Origin: Trebouxia sp. TZW2008
Lineage: Eukaryota; Chlorophyta; Trebouxiophyceae; Trebouxiales; Trebouxiaceae
Direction of reading: 5' to 3'
Length of the DNA: 64,000 nucleotides
NCBI GenBank assembly: GCA_002118135.1
Contig: BDIU01000144.1
Span: forward strand, 4,179 to 68,178
The notes beneath the pieces are model-generated. The model ran no database searches. It worked only from the letters and a program-made list of their open reading frames with translations, and was not told the origin of the DNA. Below are positions 44,026-56,500 of the stretch, piece by piece (position 1 is the first letter of the stretch; the number at the start of each line of letters is the position of its first letter). A program made the translations under genes and the position numbers.

Positions 44026-47000
44026 CTGCATGTAGCAATGCAAGTGACAAAGTTTGACACATACTACCAGTGACAGATAAATTCTTAAAAATTAAGAGTT
44101 TCTTAAAGTTATGACTATCTCTGATTGAAACTCTTTCTCTCTGGCCAGTAGGTGACATTTGTACTTTGTACGATGCAGCACCATCCTGTTATTTCATGGA
44201 AATATCTAATGCATACAGCACTGACTTGTTGAGGAAGGCAGCCCAGAGGTTGTTTAGACTGCAGCATTGACATTGCTGCCCCATGTCATGCCATGCAGTT
44301 GCTCTGAAAGCAATCGGACAAAGAGGCTCAGCATAGCCTTGCTAGTTTGCACCTGTCAGGGGCCACGCAAGGTACTTCTGCCACATGAAGCAAAGGCAGA
44401 CAGCAAAAGAGGTAAGCAAACAAAGGCACAGTTGTGCAGGCCTTACCAAGCGAGCAAAGCGTCCTGTTGGCTCACAGAACCCAAAGTTTGGCAGCAGGTC
44501 AGTGAGCATATGCCTGGTCACAGCAAGGGCAGTGCGGCCACTGTAGGCGTCAAAACCCTGTTGCCCATCTGCTGCTGCCCATAGCTCTGCCCATGAGTCT
44601 AACTCTAGGTGCTCTGACAGCATTGCATGGGCTTTCCGCAGCACAGCTACCTGCCCTTGTATGGACACCAACGAGGTGATGTCACTTGCCTGCAAGCACC
44701 ACAGATAGCACTGATTGTTTTAATTGCTCTTGCATGAGTATTGGCTGTCCTACATCAGGAGAATCAACCCAGGCAAGACCTGATCTGAAACCATGTCAGC
44801 CAAGGCACTTTGGTCTCAGCCACAAGAAGCAGGTCAGTACGCAAGAGATCGTTGACCTGAGCAAATGCAGACAACAGCTAGATCTTGGCTGAGCACTAAT
44901 TGCACAGCCTGAGAGCAGGCTGAACAATGGTCACTGCGCAAATGACTGTGTGTGCAAAAGACTGCTAACCTCACAGAGTGCTACCAGATACTGAGCATTG
45001 CTGAACAGCAGGCTGTTCATGCGGGCTGCTACAGCAGAGCTGATGTCGACAGAATGCCCCATCATGCTCAAGCTGTGCTGCTGTAACAGCTGCTGATACT
45101 GTCGCAGGACGTCACTTGTGGGTAGCACATCCCGAAACTGACCCCTGATAAATGCCCAGTCAGTGATGCTGTTGGCTGCTGCTGTCTTGTACTGCACAAA
45201 CGCCTGCATGGCAAAAAAGCAAACTTGAGACACAAAGCACAGAGCCCATAATGTGTACGCTGTTGTGCCAGCTGCTGACACTGGCATAGTATGTCGCTTG
45301 TGGGTAGCACATCCCAGTGTTGACCCCTGATGAATGCCCAGTCAGTGATACTGTTGGATGCTGCTGTCCTATAGTGTACAAATGCCTGTAGGGTGACAAA
45401 ATCAAGCTGAGGTCATGGAGTCTCCCATAATGCTGAGGCTATGCTGCTGGCATGGCTGCTGATACTGGCGCAGGACAACTGACTCCTGACAAATGCCTAG
45501 TCAGTCATGCTGATGGCCGTTGCTGTCTTGCTCAAACGCCTGCAGAGAGGCAAGCTGAAGCTGAGGTGCAGAGCCCAGTGCGCATGACTCTGTCTGTGTC
45601 TGATTACAGATTACAGCACATGCACGTCTGCTCAAGGCAGGTCTAAAGCCTTGTCAGTGTCCTGCCATCGTTCATGAAAACTCAAAAGCTGAATTTGCTG
45701 CAGCTGTCACCAGCAAAACATGCTCAGGTCAGGGAAACGAGATGGCATAAATATTTGCTGAAATCCTTGCACCAGTCTTGACCGACAGCATGCTTGATCA
45801 AGTCGGCATACATGTCAGAACTGAACCCCTTTTCTGCAACAAATCATTCGCCAGCTTGCACAGTCAAGACCAACTTGCATGATGACGACCAGCTTGCGCC
45901 ATGAAGGCTTCACCTCATGTGACAGGCTGATGATCAGCTTGCGCAGACAGGCTTCAGCATCTGACTCAGCTTCATCTGCCAGGTGGTCAGCGCCCAAGCC
46001 AGGCACTGCTGATGTCTTGACATCATTGTACACCTCTAGGGGCAGCAGCGCCAACTGCAGCACATAGAAGGCTTGTGTTGCTTGTCTTGAGTGACGTGTA
46101 CAAGCATCCCAGATTTACTCTAAGCTGGCAAAATTCTGACGTCAACAGATTTGGTAAGTGCCATGCCCAGGCTGACTTGACAGTGTTCACAGTGTCCGCC
46201 TCAGCTCTGACAGGTGGTTAGCGCCCAAGGCAAGTGCTGCTGAGGCCTTGACATCATTGTCCACCTTTGAAGAGAGCAGCGCACAGCAAGCTCAGGGGTA
46301 GTTTTAGTTGCCCACTCGCCGTTGATGTAGTTCCTAAAAGCATAATAGGCAATTCAAAGCACAATATCAAATTTCTACCCTGGCTGCTGGGCGCTGAGTA
46401 TAACTGCATTCGATGGCTTTGTTATCTATCCTGCAAGCAGATGCAAGGGAAGCACCAAAACAAAATGGACGGCAGCCAGAAAGCATTGTAGTACGTGTCA
46501 TTGCTTCAGCAAGTCACGGTCTGGGCAGATGGGCCTCATATGCATGTTTCCAACAGTACACAAGAGCAGTGTTCTTGTCTATGCCAAGGGCCTTGAGCTA
46601 TGCATGCACAACTAATACATGGCATCAAATGGCAGTCACGGTGACTCACCTCCATGTGTCTCTCTTGTGGGTAGACCAAGGCATGATTGGCCAGCTGCCA
46701 TGGCAGTGAATGCGCCAAGGGCTGACTGCGAGAGTTCAGGGTGTTCTCTAGGTGAATCTCCTTCAACCAGAGAGCTGACATGTCAGCTGCCTGCATGAAT
46801 CAACAGCAACACATGACAACGGTGATGGCTTGAGTTGCACAGGTTGTTACCAGGGCAACACAGCCTATGGACAGTGAGCAGAAAGCCATGGACCGTCCAT
46901 GTGCAATGGAGCCATATGACTGCTAGCACCTGTCACACACAGGTGGGGACTGGTCAAGAAAGGCGATGCATGCAGACGGAAGGTAGCAGGCCTATTCATG

Positions 47001-50000
47001 GAATGAGGTCAAATAGCCTTGCTAGGATGAGTGAAGTGAGATGCACTTTCTGTTGGACATCATGGTTGCTGGCAGGGGGCTGAAGATGCAATACAAGAGT
47101 CACTCTTCTCAGGAAAATACAGCATGCGACTGAACAAGACTGTGTTGGTAAGCCAAGCGAACAGAACATAGACAGATGAGCAAGCTGAATACCACAGGGA
47201 CCACCCGCATTGGAAGGACTTGCAGTCATGAGCAAGCAAAATGCATGAAGACAGAAGACAAAAGGCCTTCAGGGCATGGGCAACTGCTTCTCGCTTTGCT
47301 TTCTTGGACCTTGTTGTTTTCTTCTGTTTGTCATTGAATGTCTGGGTTTCTTTAAACTGCCAAGCAGGGTAGCCTGCACGCAGAAGAGTGTGCATGCCTG
47401 TTGGCAAGATGCAGACAGATCGAGCACAGCACCCCAGGACTGTGCGCTGCTCAAGAAACGCTTCAGCTCCTTGCTGAGAGGTGACTCTGTGTCCAGCATG
47501 CCCTTCATCCACTGCTTGCTACCTGCCACAACACAACATCATTGCAGTGCTCCAGGTTGCATCACTCAGGCCATGCCTGCTGTATGTCTACTTGTCAGTG
47601 AACTACAACAGTCTCCATTACAGTGATTAGTACTTTGATATACTTCAAGATCATGTCTGACTTGTTGATGTCAATTCGTTGCGTTTTCATTCTGCAGCTC
47701 AGTGATTCACGCTCTCAAGTACTTGGTCAAGTTCTTTGCATATTAGGAATATGCCTCCGTATCATTTTAATTTGAGGACTGATGGGTGCAGGGGACAGTT
47801 TGCATACACCATGTGATTGTACCTCATGTCTTCCAATCAGCAGAGGATTACATGAAAGCAGCAACAGCACAAGTGTCCATGGAGTGCTGAAAGGCTGACC
47901 TGCTTCATCCTTCAGCATTTGCTCAGCTGTGTACTGCAAAGTCAGCATCTGCAAGTATGTAGGTGCCACCGCCCGCACTGCTTGCTGCTGGCCTGCACGC
48001 ATTGACACAACATTTGATCACACAATCTGCCCTTGCTCATTCTGTGTTGGTTTTCTGATTGCATGCACAATGTAGCTTGGGAGTGTTGCAAATGCAGATG
48101 CTTTGTGAGCCCTGTCTACAAACAATCCCGTGAGTTTCCAAGTTCACCTTGATCATTCTGTTGCCTAGGATGCTGGGAGAGCCTAGTGGGATGAGCAGAA
48201 GCACAGTTTGCTGTCTTACAAGTGTCAATGTCAGCATGCATGCAGACAGCCTCATGCATCATATCACACACGTGTTATACGACTGAATGACAACCATTTC
48301 ATGTTGATTACCTTGTGGCAAAGCAGGGTATGCTGCAGGCAGCATGCTGTTGCTGCCAGCAGCAAAGCTGGCCTGTGTTGACGGCTGGTGCCTAAAAGAT
48401 AGCAGGCTTTTGGCCTTTGCAAAGGTCTTGCTCTTTGTAGGAGGCGCAGGCGCAGTCTCAGTGACGACTGGACTCCCCAAAGATGACTGCAGCAAGTGAA
48501 TAGCGGGCATGCCCTGCACACAGCACAGAGCGCCTGGAATTCTTTGCAGCAGCTTGCAAAGCGACGTCGATACCCGCAGTTCTTCCTCCCAAACCCTGAC
48601 CAGTGCAGTAAGTAGAAGGCGTGATGAGGGGCTTGGCATGTAGAGCTTTGTGCAGCTTGCCAAGACTCACATGGACTCCTGCAACAAGGTGTGTACTCTG
48701 CGTCATAAGCATATTGTTAGTCCGCAACTGCAAAGCTTTCGGCGGCTTGTAAGTCTGATGACAAATCTCAAATTCCTCAAGGGTTTTGTCTCAGCATATC
48801 TTGACCATCTGGAATGTGAGAGCTTGATGCAGCTTGCAAGTCGTCACCTGCACCTTTGCAATATGGTACATGCATCATGCATCTTTGCAAACCACGCATG
48901 CAGCATCAGGGCGTTTCAGTGCTGTTAGCATGTCATGTATGGAAAACAGCTTACATGCCATTTGGCTGTGGGCAAGCTGTCCAAGGTTCTGCATGCTGAA
49001 GGGGATGTGACATATTAAGACAGCTTACATACCTTGTTGCGGGAATCCATGTGGATGCTGTCAAGGTGCACAAAGCGCTGCATCTGAAGGAAGATGGCCT
49101 GAGATATGTGAGGTGTCATCCAGACTGCCGCCTGCTGTAGAAGGGCTGCCACGCTCCTGACGCAAGCTAGCATGTCCAGCATGCTAATGCAACAGTACAT
49201 GCAAACAAAGTGACGTACCTTGTTGCGGACGTCCATCTGGGTACTAGCAAGCTGCACAAAGCTCTGCATCTGAAGGAAGATGGCCTGAGAGATGTAAGGT
49301 GCCATCCAAACCGCTGCCTGCTGTAGGAGGGCTGCTACGCCTTTGATGCAGGCCAGAATCTCCAGCATGCAGTTCAGCTCACCCGGCTGATACTCATACC
49401 TGAAAAGCGTGCGCAGTTGACACAGCGACTGTAGATATCAATGCAGCTGGGCATTTGTCAGCAGCTCTTGCCTCTTGACAAACAACGACTTCAGTACAAG
49501 CTTGAAACTCAGTCAAATTTGATGATTTTGTGAGTCATCAGCACCCAGACACATTAAATAGCACCATCACTGTGTGTACAATGAGTGCTGTCCCAGGCAA
49601 AGGGCAAATCTTCACAGCCTGTGCTGTCATGCAACTATGAAATAGTGACCGCTTGCAACACAAAACGCGTGACCTTTATGGAAGCCAGGAGCATGAAGCT
49701 TGATTTGGTCACCTGGACACATCTGAGTAGTAGTCCATGAACAGCTCAGTCCTCTGAGCTTCTTGAGGAGACTCAAGGACTGAAGCCACTTCAGGGTATG
49801 CTGCATACTCATTTGCCGACCCTGGCAGGACCACCGGCATAACCCCTGGAAGCTGAGGGTATAGCACAGGGCTTGCATCTGCTGGGGTGGCGGGGGTTTC
49901 AATTGCCCTGATTGTCGTATCAGACAGGCCCTGCAATTCCATTTGCGCATGACTGTATAGTACCCAAATTGAAGACCTGAGAACAAGGATCACTTGCAGC

Positions 50001-53000
50001 CACCATATCAACTCTTGCCTTTGGGTATACTATAAACACCCTAGCTTGCAGATCAGTGCAGGAGTGCTTACGGCAGCCGACATGGCTCTACATACAGTCA
50101 TTGCCAGTGTGCCGCAGCCCAGGCCTGTGTTCTGCACACGCTTTGAAGCATCACATGTCAACATGTGAAATGACCACACATGAGACAGCAGTATAAATCA
50201 GTTTGGACAATCACCTCAGCGTCGACCACAGTACTGGCAGCCTGGCGCCTAGGACTGCCAGCCTCATCCACTTCACTGCCATAGTGAAATACAGGAGGCA
50301 GCACAATCGGCTTCGCCACAACGCTGTCGACCTGTCCCCTTGAAGCGACAGCTGCAGCCCCTGCATTTGCAGCAGCAGAGTTTTCTGTGGTGGCTGCTGC
50401 AGCACCATCTAGTGACTGCCCAGCAGCAGCGTTTCCTGTGGCGCTTGCTGCAGCGCCATCCTGTGACTGTTCAGCAGTGCTGGTTTCTGCCATCTCAGGC
50501 AGTTCTGCCATTTCTGTCGCCGCAGCAGGGTTGCTGGCGTCAGTCAGGGTCTGACCCCGCCTGAGGCTGGACAGGAAACTGAAATGCTTAGTCAGCAGCG
50601 AGGGCTGTTTGGCGGCGGCCATGGCCTTGGCCTCAGCCCCGTCCGTGAGTGCAGAATCTGAAGCCTGCTGGGGTAAGTCGTCTGGGCGCTGCAGGTTGTC
50701 ATCACTGGCTGCGACTATGACTGCAGGTTCTGAGACCTCCCTGGCTAAAGCGTGTTGTGCTGATATCTGCCTCTGCACTGCCTCTGCGTCTGTCAGATTG
50801 CTGTCAGCAGCTGGCTTGGCTTTGTTGAGGGAAAGCATTCTCCAAATGCCCTTGAAGGCCTCTGCTGCAGCTGAGCTAGTAGTGGCCAGAGGAGGTCGCC
50901 CTCCTGCACAGGCAGAGATGCTTGTGTCTGTCTGTATGGAGCAAGTCATGACTTTCCTTGCAGTCAGACAGGTCTCAAGCAGCATGTTTGACATAGGGTT
51001 GGAGCACTTGTTGTGCTGAAGGGGCCAGTCCTTCTGCATAGGCAAGTTTCTGACTGTAAGGCAGGTCTCAAGATAAACAGCAGTCATGTTTGTGTCAAGC
51101 AGCAGCTGAGACAAGACAGAGAGGGACAGCGTTATCCAAATGCCCTTGAAGGCCTCTGCTGCTGCTGAGCCCTTAGTGGCCAAAGGGACTGGACTTCCTG
51201 CATAGGCAGAAGGGTCTGGTCTTGGGTCGAATTGCAACATAGACAGCAGCCCTGTATGTATCTAAGCAGAAGCTTAGGCGAGAGAGAGCATGGGGAGGAA
51301 CAGCATTCTCCAGATGCCCTTGGAGGCTTCTGCTGCTGCTGAGCTGATGTAGTAGCCAATGGTGCTGACCCTCCTGCAAAGGCAGGAAGGGTTATTCTGA
51401 CTGTGCCTGGATCAATCCACAGCTTTCTTTGCAGACAAGTGTATGGCAGCAACATGATTTAGACAGCGCTGAAGAGGCGCGGTGTGCAAGGTGCTGGACT
51501 TCCTGCATGGGCAGAGTTTCTGATCAAGAGTCAAGTTGCAACAGAGACAGCAGCCACTTGTGTGTCAAGCAGCAGCTTGCACAAGAGAGTCACACAGATT
51601 CCGGGAGGGACACCACTATTCCAATGCCCTTGAAGGCCTCTGTTGCAGCTGAACTAGAAGTGGCCCAAGGGGTTGGCCCTCCTGCATAGGCAGAGGGTCT
51701 GATCTTGGGTCAAGTTGCAACATAGCCAGCAGTCGTGTATGTGTCAAGCAGCAGCTTAGACAACACAGAGATTGGGGCAGGGTCAGCATGCTCCAGATGC
51801 CCTTCGAGGCCTCTGCTGCAGCTGAGCTGTCAGTGGCCACACGGGCCCTCCTGCATAGGCAGAGGGTCTGGTCTTGGGTCAGGTTGCAATATAGACAGCA
51901 ATCATTGGTGTGTCAAGCAGCAGCTCAAACAGTACAAAGGTTTGGGGAGGGACGCATTCTCCAAACAGTCTTGAAGGACTCTGCTGCAGCTGAGCTGGTG
52001 GTGGCCAAAGAGGCTGGATTGTCTGCATCAACAGAGTATCTAGGTTTGAGCTAAGCGGCAGCACAGATGTGTAAAGCAGCAGTTGAGAGAAGAAAGTGGC
52101 AGAAATTTGGGGGAAGGCATCACTCTCCAAATGCCCTTGCAGGCCTCTGTTGCAGTTGAGCTGGTAGTAGCCAAAGGCGCAAACGCTTCTGCAGGGGCAC
52201 AGTGTCTCGTTTTGGGTCAAGTCACAGCTCAGGTTGCAGTCAAGAAGCATGCGTGAGATTGACAATTGGAAGATCACATCTGGACTCACTGCACGACAGT
52301 AGGCACTGCTGCATTCAACTCTGCTGGGCAAGATCTGGAGAAGTTCTTAGTGAAAATGCAAACAATATGTGTACCAATGCCATGCATTGTGCTCTGTGTA
52401 CTTTTGATGGGCGGAATTGTCTTGCAACACTGCAGAAAGTGTAAGTGGCAAGCGTGCAGAGGAAGGGAGGATCACCTGGGACTTCCAGGTGCACATCCTC
52501 ACTCTGAACAGCTTCAGCTTGTGTTGGCAGTTCAAGACCCTGTTGCAACCCACCACCTATATCTGGCATGGCTGCAGGCGCAGCGCTGGACTGTTGCGTC
52601 ACCACCGTTCTTTCCCAAGATGACTGATTGGTCGCATGGTACTCATAAGATGCAGCCTCTGCTGGTCCTGGAAGTGCTGCATCCGCCTACAGGCAGAACA
52701 CACACATGCTTGACAAGCAATCAAGCTGATCTTACCTAGAAAGACGTGTTGCCTTGCCTCAGCAGGTACAGAACAGGCTTAGAGTAGAGACAAAGTTGCA
52801 GCTTGTGAATCAGATTCAATACAAGTACATGCTTGCAAAAAAGTCAGTGTTACATGGCTCCAGCATGCAGAGGGCGCTGCGCTCATTGGAGTGTAGAGGC
52901 ATAAATATGTATACCTGCTTGTGCAAGTGCAGGGCAGATGAACAAAGTGAGAAGTATAAGTTTGCTTTCTCCAGCTTGGTGTGCTCACCTGCACAGAATG

Positions 53001-53487
53001 CTCAGCCATGGAGTATGCCAAGCTGCCATCAGCCGCACTATTGACCACATCTGTTGCCAGGGTGTCGGGGACCTGCATTCACAGCCATGCTACTCACCAA
53101 AGAACCACAAATGTGATATATACTGATTAATCTCAGCTGCAGTCAAGTCATTTGGCAAGGCATGGAAGGTTTTGCTATCAGCATCATGGGGCATGAGCAA
53201 GCAGCAGAATGTGCACCTGGTCTGCATATGACTGCTGCGTGACATTTGGCACTGGCATGAAGCTGGCGGAAGCTGCTGCCCTGGGTGATGCCTGTGGGGA
53301 AGCTGCCATGAAGCTGCCAAACGTTGATGACAGCCCTGCTGACAACCCTAGCGTTGTCGTCATATGAGGACCTTGGTCCAAGCCGTCATCACTTAGCTGC
53401 TGATGCTGTGCTTGTCCCAAGCTTTGCGTGTGTCCAGTCTCATGCACTGGCATGAGATTTGCCTGTGACTCATCCACAGCGCTCAAG

Positions 53488-53549
<62 letters not shown>

Positions 53550-56500
53550 AGGAGCATCTGTAGGTGCGTTAGCATCTGCACCATCCTTGCTGCGCTTCCT
53601 CAGCAGGTGGAACGGGCCCTTGTGGGGCTTTGGGACTGCAATTGATTGGCTGTCAGTTGCAGAGGTCTGTTCATGCACTGTAGGCAGCACGCTCGGGTTG
53701 GTGTCAGCAGCGGTGGGTGTGTCAGACTGTGCCTCAACAGCACCAGCAGCAGCACTGTTGGCTGGTGCAGCCTTGCGCAGTCTGAACACCTTGGGTATGG
53801 CTCTAGCCTTTCGTGGCTGCTGTGCTGTTGTGGCAGCAGGCATTGTAGCAGCTTCCTGAGGGTTGACAGCAGGTAACATGTTAGGCGACTGCGCCCGCTC
53901 CTTCTCTTGGGAGCGATTGTACTCCTGAAACTCCTCTAAGGTGGCTGTCAGGGGGTCGAAGTCTGAGTATGACGGTGTGCGATGCTCAGACTCAGGCCTG
54001 CTGACATCATTAGGTGTGAGTGTGAGATTGCGCTGCTGTAGTGTGGCCTGAGGTTTTGGGCTGGCTATGCGGTCTTCAAAATCGGCTGACAAAGGGTCCA
54101 CATCAGCTTCCTCAGGGCTTACTGCAGCCCCTGCTGCAGCTACTGCTTGCGCCTGTAAAGGCTCAGAGATGCCCTCATAACCCCTGAGTCTGTTGCCGCT
54201 GTACCAGCTGAGATCAGACATGGGCACGCTGGCAATCTGTGAATGAGATACCTGCTGATCTGCAGCTCTCTCAGGCAAAGCAGACCCTTTAGCGACAGCG
54301 TCTAGTGCGCCATGCCTCACAGCAGCAACATCAGAGCCTTGGTAGGGCGTTGGCATTGCAGCTGGAAGGCCACGCTTTCTGCTAAAGAGCTTTGTGCGCA
54401 TGACCTTTCCAGTGGTCACAGAAGCTGATGGTGCTGCATCGTGACTATCTGTTGCAAGCTCTGAATCTGCTGCCGGATTGAAGGTTTCATCTTCAGCCTG
54501 CTCTGGTATGTCTGCAGCAAATTGACCTGACCCAGTAGGCTGAACATCAGGCAGTGCTGTTGCAGACGCTTTGCGGCGCTTCCTGCCAAACAACATTGAC
54601 CGCACTCCAGCTTGCTTGAAAGCTGCAGCAGTTGGCTCACCGCCAGTGTTGTCACTTTCAGGCTGTGCAGTGTCAGCGTCCACATCAGCTTCCTGCTGAA
54701 TGGATTTTGAGTCAGTCTCAGGCAATGATGTCAGAGATGCTTTGCGGCGGCCTTTGCCAAACAGCACGGCACGCATGCCCTTGTGTCCTGAAGCAGCTGG
54801 AATGCTGCTTGGGTCCACAGCTGCCTGCCTTGAGCCTTCTGCAGCTGCACTGTCACTCGGGTCCTCAGCTGATTGTTCCAAGTCCTGTGTTGAGAACATG
54901 TCTGCTGTCTGCTTGTCATTGGCAAGACCCTCCTCATGGACTGAGCTGAGTTCATCTACTGGTGCATCACTGACTTGAGCCTCATCAGTGCGCGTGCGTC
55001 CTTTGCCAAACAGCTTTGTGCGCAGGCCAGTGCGCTTTGGCGCTGCAGCAGTTGCTTCTGGCTGTGACATACCCCGCAGATCTTCATGCTGCTCTGAAAC
55101 CAGGATAGTGCCTGCCTGCTGAGGCTCTGCAGAGGCTGCTGCTGCTGATGATGATGCAGTACCCTTGGTTCTGCCCAGCAACTTCCCAAAGCGTGACTGT
55201 TTGGCAGGCTGAGAATCTGCTTCAACAGCTTGATCAGCAGCTTGGTTTGCGGCTGACTCAGAGGCTGCTGAGTCTGACCAGGCGTCTGAGTTGGTCTCAT
55301 ATCCTTCACAGACGGGACCCGGCTGGAAGGCCTCGTTGTGCCAAGCATCTGATGCACTGGATTCTGAGTCTGACCATGCTGCAACACCCTCTTGCCCCTC
55401 TGCCACAGGGCCAGGGAGTGGTGCCTGCAGTAGGCCCTGAAGGTTGACATGGGGTAGTGTTGCACTGCATAATCCAAGAACAGGGACACACTGTACCAAA
55501 AAAGCAAGATCAGTAATAAGCAGTATTACTGTTGATGACTTGCTACTCATGAGTCAGCAATAATGGTAAACACAAAAGCTGACTTGTTGCTGCACGCTGG
55601 AAGCGCCTGAGTTCTCGTATGTTGATGAAGCAGTCTCAAGATAGGTAGCATGCATCAAGTCAATTGCTTACTGTGTCAACTGCATCTGCCGTTAGAGGTG
55701 CATCGTGCTGAAAAGCCACAATTGGCTCTGAGATGACATTGCCTGTGAAGTTGACTGTTACTGCATTGCTCTGTTCTGCAGGCACCGCCGCCTCAGATAG
55801 CTCCTGCAATGCCAACAACACTGACGGCCGGAGGCATGATCTGCATGGCAGTCTGCATCCCTTGCATGCTCTGGGTAGTTTATCAGAAGCCAACGCATGG
55901 CTCTCTGGTTGCCTTTGTATGGTTTTGTGGCAATGCATGTTGCTGGACATCTGTTGCATACGGACAAGCTGTTGTTCGGTGCGCACTTCTGTTCTGGGAG
56001 TGCATGAAAACGGCACTGTTATAATTTGTCATCAGTCTTTGAAGTAAGCGCTCACCTGAGGCAGCTCTGACACCGGAGGTGAAGACGTCATGTCAGACGT
56101 GTCTGCACCCTCAAGCATCACTCCAGCAGCGTTAGCTACAGGCACAGCAAGGCTGGCAGGCAGGGCATTCATCACAGCAGAAGGTGCATTTTCAGGCTGT
56201 GCAACAGGCCGTTGCAGTGTAGCTGATGGCACCGTCTGTGCAGGTGCGCCTGCCGCAGCTTGGAGACTGCCCATAGGAGAGGGCGCAGCTTGTGCAAGAG
56301 GACTAGGCATGTTGCCTGGTGCATGTGCAATTGCCTGCTGAGGTACTGACAAATCCCTGGCAGACTCCAATACAACAGCTCTAGCTTGATTTGGCTGTTG
56401 GACTGCCTGAGATTGTGTCAGTGTTTGCACTGGTGTTGTAGCCACAGGTGCTGTGGGAGACTGTGGAAGGGGCAATGCATTGACTGCCTGGGGAGTGACA

